From contig CBDBEL010000003.1 in assembly GCA_965204415.1 (NCBI GenBank), positions 434,001 through 498,000 on the forward strand: a DNA stretch of 64,000 bases, read 5' to 3'. Below, piece by piece: positions 1 to 8,193 of this stretch (the stretch's first letter is position 1; each line of letters starts with the position of its first letter). Below the pieces are notes generated by a model. That model was not told the DNA's origin, did not search any database, and saw nothing but the letters and a program-made list of their open reading frames with translations. The translations under genes were made by a program, and so were the position numbers. This DNA comes from Aldehydirespirator sp965204415 (GTDB lineage Bacteria > Actinomycetota > Acidimicrobiia > Acidimicrobiales > Aldehydirespiratoraceae).

Positions 1-384
1 CTCGCCCGCGAGCAGCCCCCTGATGCCCACGATGGCCTCGCGCAGGGCCCGCACAGGCCTCGGATATTCGATCCGCAGGTCCTCAAGTCCCGCGCCCACG
101 CCGATGCCGAGGAACATTCGCCCGCCCGACAGCTCCTGCAGGGCGGCCACCGCGCCGGCCAGCATGGCGGGGTGGCGGGAGTAGGGATTGGTGACCATCG
201 AGCCGATGCGGATCCGGCTGGTGGCCTCCGCGACCAGCCCTTGCAGCACGAAGCAGTCGGGCCAGAACACCACGTCGGACACGCCGAAGCGGTCGAACCC
301 GGCTTGCTCGCAGCGCACGGCCAAGCCCACGAAGTCCCCTGGGCTCATGCCCGGGCTGATCTCCGCTTCCAGCGTGACCGTCAT
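1..384 (-). CDS. Luciferase-like (LLM class) oxidoreductase, C-terminus beyond window
   Basis: The visible 128 codons begin at the ATG read from 384 and run off the left edge without a stop. The translation has the TIM-barrel start of flavin/F420-dependent luciferase-like monooxygenases: a cluster reading GFDRFGVSDVVFW, then TSRIRIGSMVTNPYSRHP and LSGGRMFLGIGVG, which match the family's strand-3 and strand-4 signatures. In actinobacteria such proteins usually use F420 or FMN to oxidise or reduce small substrates; the substrate cannot be told. A second family member lies at 2912-3838. The gene is divergent from the SDR gene at 602, with a dispersed repeat copy in the gap. Family assignment is firm; function is open because the C-terminal half is missing. 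Confidence 0.8.
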   Translation of the reverse strand, partial: MTVTLEAEISPGMSPGDFVGLAVRCEQAGFDRFGVSDVVFWPDCFVLQGLVAEATSRIRIGSMVTNPYSRHPAMLAGAVAALQELSGGRMFLGIGVGAGLEDLRIEYPRPVRALREAIVGIRGLLAGE

Positions 385-397
385 AGGGTCGCTGAGC

Positions 398-511
398 CCC
401 GCTCTTGTTCGCTGCGCTCACGAGCCGCCCAAATCCACGGAACAGCGCCCACGGCCTCGCGCCGTGTGAGCCGGACTCGTACCTCCACCCGCTCGGCCTC
501 TGGTCCCCGTT
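398..511. repeat. Dispersed intergenic repeat, copy A
   Basis: A block reading ccgctcttgttcgctgcgct (399-418) recurs exactly at 22201-22220 and 23485-23504. Two further blocks downstream are shared with copy C: one at 450-465 containing the perfect hairpin ACGGC-ctcgc-GCCGT, and one at 490-501 (cgctcggcctct). It lies in the divergent gap between the oxidoreductase and SDR genes. No transposase or coding potential is visible, so it looks like a REP-like or miniature element. Confidence 0.6.
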
Positions 512-601
512 TCGCCCTGAGCACGCCGGCCGACGATAATCGGCGGCGCGGCCGGGGCCCCATCGGGCCGCCGCGGGCTCGACCAAACACGGGAGGCGAT
601 G

Positions 602-1312
602 ATGGGTTCGATCAACGCAGGTGAGCGGGTGGTGATGCTGTCGGGGGCCAACCGGGGCATCGGGGCCAGGATCGCGGCGCGGCTGGCCGCCGACGGATAC
701 CGGCTCAGCCTGGGGGCGCGCCGGATCGACGCCCTGGCCGAGAGCGCTCCCGACATCGGGCCCGACCGCATGACGCTCAACCACCACGAGGCCACCGACA
801 TCGACTCGGCCCGCCGCTGGGTGGAGGCGACCGTCGACCGGTTCGGCGGGATCGACGTGCTGATCAACTGCGCCGGCATCGTCGACCGCAACCCGCTGGA
901 GAGCATGGCCGAGGAAGTGCTCGACGACATGTGGGCCGTGAACGTGAAGGGGCCGCTGCGGCTCACCCGTCTGGCTCTGCCCCACCTGCGCCGGTCGGGG
1001 TCGGGCCGGGTGGTCAACATTGCCTCGCTGTCGGCCAAGCGGATAAAGGGCGACGCGATCGTGGGCTACTCCATGACCAAGTACGCGCTGCTGGCCCTGT
1101 CCCACGCCATCCGCCAGATCGGCTGGGACGACGGCATCCGGGTGACCGCGGTATGCCCCGGCCCGGTGGCCACCGACATGATGGACCCCGACGACGAGAC
1201 CATCACCCAGCCCGAGGATGTGGCCGACCTGGTGGCCACGGTGATCGCACTGCCCAACACCGCGTCGGTGTCGGAGCTCCTGATCGGCTGCCGGATGGAG
1301 GCCTGGGCCTGA
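602..1312 (+). CDS. SDR family NAD(P)-dependent oxidoreductase
   Basis: This is a classical short-chain dehydrogenase of 236 residues, the usual length. The nucleotide-binding motif SGANRGIG is near residues 14-21, NCAG sits at the end of strand 4, and the catalytic Tyr-Lys pair is Y156 and K160 in YSMTK. Two adjacent ATGs exist at 599 and 602. The ribosome site GGGAGG (591-596) lies only 2 bases from the first and 5 from the second, so 602 is preferred. It probably interconverts a hydroxyl and a keto group on a small metabolite; the substrate is unknown. It converges with the aminotransferase at 1340, leaving 27 bases between stops. Confidence 0.88.
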   Translation: MGSINAGERVVMLSGANRGIGARIAARLAADGYRLSLGARRIDALAESAPDIGPDRMTLNHHEATDIDSARRWVEATVDRFGGIDVLINCAGIVDRNPLESMAEEVLDDMWAVNVKGPLRLTRLALPHLRRSGSGRVVNIASLSAKRIKGDAIVGYSMTKYALLALSHAIRQIGWDDGIRVTAVCPGPVATDMMDPDDETITQPEDVADLVATVIALPNTASVSELLIGCRMEAWA

Positions 1313-1339
1313 CCCCGGCTCCCCTACCCGATCCTGAAA

Positions 1340-2794
1340 CTAGGGACTCCAGAGGCCCTCGCGCTCGAGGCCGGCCATGACCTCCTCGATGCCGGCCCGC
1401 AGCGTGTCGACCAGCCAGTCGATCTGCTCGGTGGTGAGGATCAGGGGCGGTGACAGCACGTTGAAGCGCCCGATGGGGCGCACCAGCAGGCCCCGGGCGT
1501 CGCAGGCGTCGGAGATGCGCCGGCCGATCTCCACCTCAGGGGGGAACATCTCCTTGGTGTGACGATCGGCCACGTTCTCAAGGCACATCATGAAGCACTT
1601 GCCCCGGACGTCGCCGACGATGGGCAGGTCGGCGAGGCTGTGCAGGCGCTCCTCGAAGTAGGGGCCGACAGTGCGCACATGGCCGCAGATGTCCTCGCGC
1701 TCCAGGATCTCGATGTTGGCCAGCGCGGCCGCGCACGACACCGGATGCCCCGAGTAGGTGTAGCCGTGGGCGAACTCGGCGCCCGGCGCCTGCGGCACCG
1801 AGATCACCTCGTAGATCTCGTCGGAGAGCAGGCTGGCCGACAGCGGCGCGTACCCGGATGTGAGGCCCTTGGCGGTGCTGATGATGTCGGGCTGGATGCC
1901 GAACACGTCCTCGCTGGCGAAGAAGTGACCGAGCCGCCCGAAGGCGGTCACCACCTCGTCGGACACGTAGAGGATCCCGTACTGGCGGCAGGCCTCCCGA
2001 ATCCTCGGCAGGTAGCCGGGCGGGGGCACCAGCACGCCGCCCGCCCCCATGATCGGCTCCGCGAAGAAGGCGGCCACATTCTCGGGTCCTAGCTCCTCGA
2101 CCTTTGCCCTGAACTCGGCGACGAGGTGGTCGGTGTACTCCTGCGGCGTCATGCCTTCGGATCGCCGGTAGACGTCGGGGCCCTCCACCCGGGCGATGAG
2201 AGGCTCGCCGATGATGTCGAAGCCGATGTGGTCGTGGGGCACCCCGGTGAGCGACATGGCCAGGTAGCTGGAGCCGTGGTAGCCGTTCACCCGGGTGATG
2301 ATGGTCTTCTTGGCGGGCTGGCCGAGACGGTTGAAGTAGAAGTGGATGATCCGCACCGCGGTGTCGTTGGCGTCGGACCCGGACATTCCGAAGAAGGCGT
2401 GGTTGAGGCTGCCGGGCGCCAGCGAGGCCAGCTTGTGGGCCAGCGTCGCCCCCGGCACCGACGTGGTGTTGGTGAACGGCGAGTAGTAGGCCAGCCTGCG
2501 GGCCTGCTCGGCCATGGCGTCGGCGATCTCGGCCCGGCCGTAGCCGGCGTTGACGCACCACAGCCCGCCCTGCGCGTCGAGGTAGCGCCGACCGTCGGAG
2601 TCGTACACGTAGGCGCCCTCGGACTCGGCCATCACCAGCGCGCCCTCTTCCCTCCACACTGCGAAGTCGGTGAAGGGATGCATGAAGTGGTCGACGTCCT
2701 TGCGCCACAGGTCGGCGGTGTCGTAGGCGTCGAACCGGCTCGGCGCGGACTGCACCACCGCCGGCACGTCCCTGTCGAACACGGTCTCGGTCAT
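1340..2794 (-). CDS. Class III (omega) pyridoxal-phosphate aminotransferase
   Basis: This 484-residue fold-type I enzyme has the class III landmarks: GGLWCVNAGYGR near the N-terminus, the FFGMSGSDANDTAVR phosphate-binding region, YHGSS, FAEPIMGAGG, SDEVVTAFGR and the Schiff-base lysine K309 in STAKGLTSGY. Relatives transfer amino groups from beta-alanine, omega-amino acids, putrescine or taurine-like amines to pyruvate or 2-oxoglutarate. It is clearly paralogous to the gene at 18499-19902, sharing the DEIxEVISVPQxPG and DICGHVRxVGPYFEE stretches. The ATG at 2794 follows an AGGGGAG ribosome site. It lies downstream of the oxidoreductase at 2912, separated by a strong palindrome. The exact amine donor cannot be deduced. 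Confidence 0.9.
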   Translation of the reverse strand: MTETVFDRDVPAVVQSAPSRFDAYDTADLWRKDVDHFMHPFTDFAVWREEGALVMAESEGAYVYDSDGRRYLDAQGGLWCVNAGYGRAEIADAMAEQARRLAYYSPFTNTTSVPGATLAHKLASLAPGSLNHAFFGMSGSDANDTAVRIIHFYFNRLGQPAKKTIITRVNGYHGSSYLAMSLTGVPHDHIGFDIIGEPLIARVEGPDVYRRSEGMTPQEYTDHLVAEFRAKVEELGPENVAAFFAEPIMGAGGVLVPPPGYLPRIREACRQYGILYVSDEVVTAFGRLGHFFASEDVFGIQPDIISTAKGLTSGYAPLSASLLSDEIYEVISVPQAPGAEFAHGYTYSGHPVSCAAALANIEILEREDICGHVRTVGPYFEERLHSLADLPIVGDVRGKCFMMCLENVADRHTKEMFPPEVEIGRRISDACDARGLLVRPIGRFNVLSPPLILTTEQIDWLVDTLRAGIEEVMAGLEREGLWSP

Positions 2795-2848
2795 TGCTCT
2801 ACTCCCCTGGTGGCTCCGCCGCCGGACGCTAGCGTGGAGTCGGTCCCC

Positions 2849-2901
2849 CCGAAATTCCTGTGCACAAGGACCTGTACGGTCCTCAACTACAGGAATTTCG
2901 G
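2849..2901. repeat. Nested perfect palindrome between two co-directional genes
   Basis: Outer arms ccgaaattcctgt (2849-2861) and acaggaatttcgg (2889-2901) are perfect 13-base inverted repeats. Inside them a second perfect pair, AGGACC (2867-2872) and GGTCCT (2878-2883), flanks a 5-base loop. The transcript could fold into a 19-pair interrupted hairpin. There is no T-run on either side, so a factor-independent terminator is uncertain; an operator, attenuator or mini-element is equally possible. Confidence 0.6.
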
Positions 2902-2911
2902 TCGCGACGGC

Positions 2912-3838
2912 TCAGAGGGCGGCGGCGACCTCGGTCATGAAGCGTTCGGCGATCTCGGCGGTCTGGGTGGGCCGCAGGTTGAAGTCGGGGATGATCAGCT
3001 CGTCGGCGCCGGCCGCGGCGTAGTCGGCCACCTGCTCCACGAGCTGGGCCGGCGTGCCCACCAGCACGGGCCTTCCCGCCGACCGCTCCTGGCGGCGGGC
3101 CGCGTCGGCCTCGGAGTCGCACAGGTTCAGGATGACCGCGGCAGAGCGGGAGATGGTGGCCGGGTCGCGTCCTGCCGCGTCGCAGAGCCGGTCGATGAGC
3201 GCGTTGAAGTGGTGCATGTCCTCCACCGTGCACCAGCCGTTCCACTCGTGGCCCCAGCGCACCAGGGTGGGGATGGTGCGGCGCTCGCCCCGGCCGCCGA
3301 TCATGATCGGCAGCGGGTCCTGCAACGGCTTGGGCACCAGCGGAGCGCCCTGCAGCCGGTAGTGGACGCCGTCGAAGTCGGTGCGCTCGTTGGCGAACAG
3401 GCCGGCGATCACCGCGCAGGCCTCGTCCAGCCGGTCGGCCCGATCCCGGACCGTGCCGTATTCGATGCCGTAGCGGCGGTGCTCGTTCTCCTGCCATCCG
3501 GCGCCCAGGCCGAGCACCAGCCGCCCGCCGCTGATGTGGTCGACGGTGGCGGCCTGCTTGGCCAGCACCGCGGGATGGCGGTAGGTGTTGCCGGTCACCA
3601 TCGCGCCGAGGCGCACCCTCGGCACCGCCGCGGCCAGCCCGGCCAGCAGGGTCCAGCATTCGTGGTTGATCAGCAGCTCGGGGTCCACCCCGGGCGGCTC
3701 GTGCCCGTATCCGCCTTCGGGCGGCATGAAGTGGTCGGGAATCCACAGACCGTCCCAGCCGCTGGCCTCCGCCGCCCGGCTCACCGCCAGGATGTGCTCC
3801 CAGTCGCTGCCGCTCGATGGCCAGAATCCGAATCGCAT
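2912..3838 (-). CDS. LLM class flavin/F420-dependent oxidoreductase
   Basis: The start is placed at the ATG read from 3838, giving MRFGFWPSSGSDW; the reading frame continues further upstream but would overlap the VOC gene, and a GGAGAGAG ribosome site precedes this ATG. The 308-residue product has the luciferase-like TIM-barrel signatures GWDGLWIPDHF, VRLGAMVTGNTYRHPAVLAKQ, the DHISGGRLVLGLGAGW cofactor region and a PIMIGGRGERRT segment. These match actinobacterial F420-dependent oxidoreductases of unknown substrate. It lies 22 bases after the VOC gene in the same direction, so the two are probably one transcript that may continue into the aminotransferase through the palindrome at 2849. Confidence 0.87.
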   Translation of the reverse strand: MRFGFWPSSGSDWEHILAVSRAAEASGWDGLWIPDHFMPPEGGYGHEPPGVDPELLINHECWTLLAGLAAAVPRVRLGAMVTGNTYRHPAVLAKQAATVDHISGGRLVLGLGAGWQENEHRRYGIEYGTVRDRADRLDEACAVIAGLFANERTDFDGVHYRLQGAPLVPKPLQDPLPIMIGGRGERRTIPTLVRWGHEWNGWCTVEDMHHFNALIDRLCDAAGRDPATISRSAAVILNLCDSEADAARRQERSAGRPVLVGTPAQLVEQVADYAAAGADELIIPDFNLRPTQTAEIAERFMTEVAAAL

Positions 3839-3860
3839 GGTTTGATTCTCTCTCCGGCCT

Positions 3861-4223
3861 CTAGTGGCCGACCACTTCGAAGAGGATGATCCTGAGGCCG
3901 TCCGGTCCAGCCACTTCGAAGCTCTTGTGGCCCCACGGCTGCAACTCCACCGGGCGCACGATGCCGGCGCCCGCTGAGACCAGCCGAGCGTGTTCGGCGT
4001 CGGCGTCGTCAATCTCCCACGACACCGACACGCCCGAGACGCCGGCTGTGTCCCATCCGCCCCCGTCCTCGATGACCTCGATGCGGCCGGCGGCCGCGAG
4101 CAGGATCGTCCCCCTGAAGATCTCGCCGAAGGACCGTTCCACCTCCAGGCCCATCACGTCGCTGAAGAACCCCACGGTGGCGTCGTAGTCGTTGGCGACG
4201 AAGATGACCCTGAACTCACCCAT
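3861..4223 (-). CDS. VOC (glyoxalase/bleomycin-resistance fold) protein
   Basis: This single-domain 120-residue protein carries a vicinal-oxygen-chelate pattern: a beta-alpha-beta opening, FFSDVMGLEVERSF after helix 1, and the C-terminal WGHKSFEVAGPDGLRIILFE strand run with the usual metal-ligand glutamate. Members are glyoxalase-type isomerases, ring-cleavage dioxygenases or binding proteins. Its place before an LLM oxidoreductase and an aminotransferase suggests a role in the same small-molecule pathway. It is divergent from the YeiH-like gene, with 59 bases between starts. Function beyond the fold is unknown. Confidence 0.8.
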   Translation of the reverse strand: MGEFRVIFVANDYDATVGFFSDVMGLEVERSFGEIFRGTILLAAAGRIEVIEDGGGWDTAGVSGVSVSWEIDDADAEHARLVSAGAGIVRPVELQPWGHKSFEVAGPDGLRIILFEVVGH

Positions 4224-4282
4224 GGTCCGACCCTACCGCTCCCGCACCATCAGGCTTCGGCTGCTTCACTAGGTTTGTCCTC

Positions 4283-5560
4283 GTGGCGAGAGCGGAGACG
4301 GACAGGCTGCTGCGCTCCGAGGACTGGCTGGCGGTGTGGATGGGGGCCGCCATCATCGCGCTCGTCCTGGTCGGCGTGCGGCCGGAGGGCGCGGGCCTGT
4401 CGTGCCGCGACGGACTGGGCGGGCTGTTCGCACCCGGCCGGCTGGCCACCACGGTCGGGGTGGGCGTGGCGCTGCTGGTGCTGTGCGCGGTGGGGGTCCG
4501 GCTCATGGACGGCTCGGCCCGCGGCTTCGCGGCCGGTTTCGCCGGGCTGTTCGCGCTGGCCTGGGCGGCCCGGGCGGTGGCGTGCGACTCCGCCCTGAGC
4601 GACCGCGGCGTCAACTACGCCATCACCGCGCTGGTGCTCGGCCTGTTCATCTCCAACGTGATCGGGGTGCCGGGCTGGCTGCGGGCCGCGATGCGCACCG
4701 AGTACTACATCAAGGCCGGGCTGGTGATCCTGGGGACGAGCGTGCTCTTCGGCCGGGTGCTGGAGGCCGGCATGTACGGCATGGTGCAGGCGGCCGCGGT
4801 GATCGCGGTGATCTGGTACCTGTGCTTCTGGCTCTCCCGCAAGCTCCGGGTGGACGAGGAGTTCTCGGCCATGATGGCCACCGCGGTGTCGATCTGCGGC
4901 GTGTCGGCCGCGATCGCGGCCTGCGGCGCCATCTCCGGGGACCGCAAGAAGCTCTCGTACGTGACCTCGCTGGTGCTGGTGGTGGCCGCGCCGATGATGA
5001 TCCTGATGCCCCTGGCGGTGGACTGGCTCGGGCTCTCGGACATCGTCGGCGGCGCCTGGATCGGCGGCACCATCGACACCACCGGCGCGGTGGTGGTGGC
5101 CGGCGAGAGCATCGGCGACTCGGCCACCAACGCGGCCACCATCGTGAAGCTCTCCCAGAACGCCCTGCTCGGGTTGGCCGCCTTCGGGTTGTCGGTGTGG
5201 TGGACCGTCCGCGGCGGCACCTCCGGCGCGGACACGCCCGAGGTGTCGGTGTCGGTGATCTGGGAGCGGTTCCCGAAGTTCGTCCTGGGCTTCCTGGCGA
5301 CGTCGCTGCTGTTCTCGTTCGGACTCAGCGACGGGCTGGTGGACGCCACGTCGAGCGTGCTGAAGGGCCTGAGGACCTGGCTGTTCGCGCTGGCCTTCGT
5401 GTGCATCGGCCTGGAGACCCGGCTGCGAGACCTCCTGTCCATGCAGGGCGGCAGGCCCGCAGCCGCGTTCGTGATCGCCCAGGCCGCCAACGTGGCGTGG
5501 ACGCTGCTGCTGGCCTGGCTGCTGTTCGGCGGCTCGATCTTCGCGGTGCCCGACCTATAG
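4283..5560 (+). CDS. YeiH-family putative sulfate exporter (UPF0324 membrane protein)
   Basis: This 425-residue integral membrane protein shows about ten to eleven hydrophobic segments. Family landmarks are GLFISNVIGVPGWL, the YYIKAGLVILGTSVLFGRVL region, DEEFSAMMATAVSICGVSAA, GAISGDRKKLSYVTSLV and GGTIDTTGAVVVAGE. Relatives are annotated as sulfate or sulfite exporters, sometimes beside taurine and sulfonate degradation genes; the transported ion is rarely proven. The start is GTG at 4283. No sulfonate-degrading gene is evident next to it, although class III aminotransferases nearby could act on taurine-like amines. The family call is firm and the substrate uncertain. Confidence 0.85.
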   Translation: MARAETDRLLRSEDWLAVWMGAAIIALVLVGVRPEGAGLSCRDGLGGLFAPGRLATTVGVGVALLVLCAVGVRLMDGSARGFAAGFAGLFALAWAARAVACDSALSDRGVNYAITALVLGLFISNVIGVPGWLRAAMRTEYYIKAGLVILGTSVLFGRVLEAGMYGMVQAAAVIAVIWYLCFWLSRKLRVDEEFSAMMATAVSICGVSAAIAACGAISGDRKKLSYVTSLVLVVAAPMMILMPLAVDWLGLSDIVGGAWIGGTIDTTGAVVVAGESIGDSATNAATIVKLSQNALLGLAAFGLSVWWTVRGGTSGADTPEVSVSVIWERFPKFVLGFLATSLLFSFGLSDGLVDATSSVLKGLRTWLFALAFVCIGLETRLRDLLSMQGGRPAAAFVIAQAANVAWTLLLAWLLFGGSIFAVPDL

Positions 5561-5592
5561 CGGCCCGGTTGCCGGCCCGGCCAGATCGCCGG

Positions 5593-6987
5593 CTAGAGCA
5601 TCGGGAACTTGGCTTTGTCGGGGAGGCCGGAGCGGGCCGTGATGGCCTCGCCGGCGGCCTGGCAGCGGGCGTAGAAGGTGTCCTCGTCGATGGTGGTCAT
5701 CCGGCCGGCGTCCACCACTTTGGCCCCGTCCACGAACACGGTGTGAACGCCCCGGCCGTCGGCCGACCACACCAGCTGGTTCATCACGTTGAGCAGGGGG
5801 CGCCACTCGGGCCGGTCGGTGTCGTGCAGCACCACGTCGGCCTTCTTGCCCGGCTCCAGCGAGCCGATCTCGTCTTCCATGAGCATGGTGCGGGCCCCGC
5901 CCAGGGTGGCCATCTCGTAGGCCTTCTCAGCCGGGAACATCTGGGGGTCCATGCGGGCGTCCTTGAACAGCCCGGCCACCAAGTACGTGGCCCGGTGCAT
6001 GTCGGCGTAGTTGGAGGCGTTGTTGCCGTCGATGCCGATGCTCACGTTGATGCCCCGCATCACCATCTCGGGCATCTTGCCGATCTGGGTGACGCCGTAG
6101 CTGACCTTGAGCGCGGTGGTCGGGCAGTGCTCCACCGAGCAGCCCGCCTCGGCCATCACGTCGAGCTCGCTGTCGTCGACCTCGACGCAGTGGGTGATGG
6201 AGGTGTCGGCGCCGAGCACGCCCAGCTCGGCCAGATGGATCATGGGGCGCTGCCCGAACTCGGCGATGAACCCGTCGGGGTCGAGCTTGGCCGGGCTCAT
6301 GTGGAAGTTGAGGCCCACCCCGTGATGGTCGGCGGCCTCCCGGGCGGCCCGCCACAGCGGATCGGAGCAGGTGGTGTGGCCCACCACCATCGACCATGCC
6401 CCCAGACGGCCGCCGGCGGTGCCCTTGTAGCGGTCGATGGTGTCGTTGATGTTGGCGATGGCGGTGTCGGTGTCCTGGCGGTAGACGTCGGGCTCGGGCG
6501 GCAGGTCCCACACCCACCTGCCGATGCGGCCCCGGATACCGGCCTCCACCAGCCCGTCCATCACCTCGTCGGTGAACCGGATGGTGCCCGCCTCCAGGAA
6601 CGAGGTCGTTCCCGACTTGAGCATCTCGACCGCAGCGAGCTGGGCCGACAGCCGCTCCTCGGTGGCGGTGTACACCGAGTAGAGGGGGCACAGCCACATG
6701 AACACGTTCTCCTCGAAGGGCGTGTCGTCGGGCACGTAGCCCCGGGTGAGGGGCTCGCCGGTGATGTGGATGTGGCTGTTGACCAGGCCCGGCGTGACCA
6801 CGAACCGGTCGCCGCCGACGGTCTCGGACGCGTCGTAGGCCGCCTCCAGGTCCGAGGTCTTGCCCACCGCCACGATCTCGTTGCCCCTGATAGCGACCGC
6901 GCCGTGGCGGATGATGTCGCGGGTCTGGTTCATGGTCACCACGTGCCAGCCCTTGATCAGGGTGTCGACGCGCTCTCGCTCGCTCAT
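5593..6987 (-). CDS. Amidohydrolase-superfamily deaminase/chlorohydrolase-like enzyme
   Basis: The 464-residue product has the SsnA/TrzN-like composite architecture: an N-terminal beta-sandwich piece, then the metal-binding NSHIH motif (H72, H74), later NFHMSP and SITHCVEVDD histidines, and the GIDGNNASN aspartate that activates water. The C-terminal SLEPGKKADVVLHD closes the sandwich domain. Such enzymes remove amino or chloro groups from purines, pyrimidines, s-triazines or guanidino compounds. A paralogue of similar length lies at 29381-30796. It follows the methyltransferase with a 30-base gap and is probably co-transcribed with it. The substrate is inferred only as an N-heterocycle or similar. 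Confidence 0.88.
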   Translation of the reverse strand: MSERERVDTLIKGWHVVTMNQTRDIIRHGAVAIRGNEIVAVGKTSDLEAAYDASETVGGDRFVVTPGLVNSHIHITGEPLTRGYVPDDTPFEENVFMWLCPLYSVYTATEERLSAQLAAVEMLKSGTTSFLEAGTIRFTDEVMDGLVEAGIRGRIGRWVWDLPPEPDVYRQDTDTAIANINDTIDRYKGTAGGRLGAWSMVVGHTTCSDPLWRAAREAADHHGVGLNFHMSPAKLDPDGFIAEFGQRPMIHLAELGVLGADTSITHCVEVDDSELDVMAEAGCSVEHCPTTALKVSYGVTQIGKMPEMVMRGINVSIGIDGNNASNYADMHRATYLVAGLFKDARMDPQMFPAEKAYEMATLGGARTMLMEDEIGSLEPGKKADVVLHDTDRPEWRPLLNVMNQLVWSADGRGVHTVFVDGAKVVDAGRMTTIDEDTFYARCQAAGEAITARSGLPDKAKFPML

Positions 6988-7017
6988 GTCTGCCTCCTGC
7001 CGACGGCGGGTGGGTCT

Positions 7018-8109
7018 TCAGTCTCGGGGCTTGGAGGCCACGTAGGCGAATTGGAAGCCGATGGGCTCGATCAGCCGCAGCGCCTCGAAGCCGGCGTCGC
7101 GCAGCCAGCCGGTGGCGTCGGCGGTGGTGACGCCGAAGCCGTTCACGGTGCTGGCCATCATGGTCATTCCCATCAGCACCGCATGCGGGTTGGTCTTGTG
7201 GTTGGGGCCGACGAAGTAGTCGGCCATCACGACCCGTCCCTCGGGGCGCAGGGCTGCGTAGGCCCGCTCCACGAGATGGCGGGCGCCGTCGGATCCCTCG
7301 GTGCGGCAGATGTGGCCGAGCACGACGATGTCGTAGGCGTTGTCGTCCAAGGGGACCGCGTGGAAGTCGCCGGCAAGGAACTCGCAGCGGTCGTCCACGC
7401 CGTGTTCGGCCGTCTTGCGCCGGGCGACGCCGATCACGCCGTCGAGGTCGTTGACGGTGGCCCGGCCGTCGGCGCAGGCCTGAAGCATGGCGATCGACCA
7501 GGGGGCGCCGCCCGCGCCGAGGTCGAGGATCCGGGGCGCGGCCAGCGCGCTGTAGCGCATCTTGAGGTCGGCGCGGCTGGCGCAGCGCCACATGGTGGTG
7601 AACGTGCCCTCCACCAGGGGCACGTAGAAGGCGGCCGGGTCGTCGTCGATGGGGGTGGCGGGCCGGCCCGAGCGGACGGTGTCGGCCAGGCGGGTCCAGT
7701 TCTCATGCGGGCCGGGCGCCACCGGTATCAGCCCGGCCATCGAGGCCGCACCGGCGACGAGCAGGTAGCGGCGGGCGGCGTCGTTGAGCCTGAAGTCGTC
7801 GACCACCCGGTCGAGCAGGCCGAGGGCCACCACCGAGTCCAGCAGCGACTCCAGGTGCAGCCCCGGAAGGCCCAACCGCCTGGCCAGCTCCCCTGCCGTC
7901 AATCCGGTGTCCGGAGCCCCGTCCAGGGCCTCGAACACGCCGAGCTCCAGGGCGGCCAGAAGCACGTGGTACCGGCCCAGCCCCTCGATCACCGCCCACA
8001 CCGGTGCAGCCGCGGGCGGCTTGTAGTCCGTGAACGGCCGGCCCACATGGGCCATCGTGTGCGTCTTCTTCAACTCCGGATAAGGAGCATCCCGAGAACT
8101 ATCAGACAT
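7018..8109 (-). CDS. SAM-dependent methyltransferase with N-terminal dimerisation helix-turn-helix
   Basis: The chosen ATG at 8109 follows an AGAGG ribosome site; an upstream in-frame ATG at 8142 lacks one. The 363-residue protein resembles family-2 O-methyltransferases. The N-terminal winged-helix-like segment reads LGVFEALDGAPDTGLTAGELARRLGL, and the Rossmann methyltransferase domain opens with RILDLGAGGAPWSIAML (motif I) and has DIVVLGHICRTEG and GRVVMADYFV as motifs IV and V. It would methylate O, N or S of a small molecule. It is divergently transcribed from the ATPase at 8194 over an AT-rich promoter gap, and leads into the amidohydrolase. The acceptor is unknown. Confidence 0.85.
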   Translation of the reverse strand: MSDSSRDAPYPELKKTHTMAHVGRPFTDYKPPAAAPVWAVIEGLGRYHVLLAALELGVFEALDGAPDTGLTAGELARRLGLPGLHLESLLDSVVALGLLDRVVDDFRLNDAARRYLLVAGAASMAGLIPVAPGPHENWTRLADTVRSGRPATPIDDDPAAFYVPLVEGTFTTMWRCASRADLKMRYSALAAPRILDLGAGGAPWSIAMLQACADGRATVNDLDGVIGVARRKTAEHGVDDRCEFLAGDFHAVPLDDNAYDIVVLGHICRTEGSDGARHLVERAYAALRPEGRVVMADYFVGPNHKTNPHAVLMGMTMMASTVNGFGVTTADATGWLRDAGFEALRLIEPIGFQFAYVASKPRD

Positions 8110-8110
8110 G

Positions 8111-8185
8111 GCCTCTGATGTTTGTAGTTTGCCATTTAACATTCACAGTCAATATGCTATTTCTCAAATAACAAATATCAGAGGC
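8111..8185. promoter_or_regulatory. Divergent promoter with long inverted repeat
   Basis: This gap is strikingly AT-rich. gcctctgatgtttg (8111-8124) and caaatatcagaggc (8172-8185) form an imperfect inverted repeat, 13 of 14 bases. Each arm overlaps the ribosome site of one divergent gene. On the plus strand TTGCCA (8129-8134), an 18-base spacer and TATGCT (8153-8158) form a plausible sigma-70-like promoter. A shared operator is the simplest reading, although the arms may simply be two similar ribosome-binding regions. Confidence 0.45.
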
Positions 8186-8193
8186 AGAGCGTG

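Noticed and set aside
4336..8118. Plus-strand open frame of about 1,260 codons across several genes
   Set aside because: It crosses the YeiH-like, amidohydrolase and methyltransferase genes, all with clear motifs in other frames; its sequence is a low-complexity Arg/Gly/His shadow.
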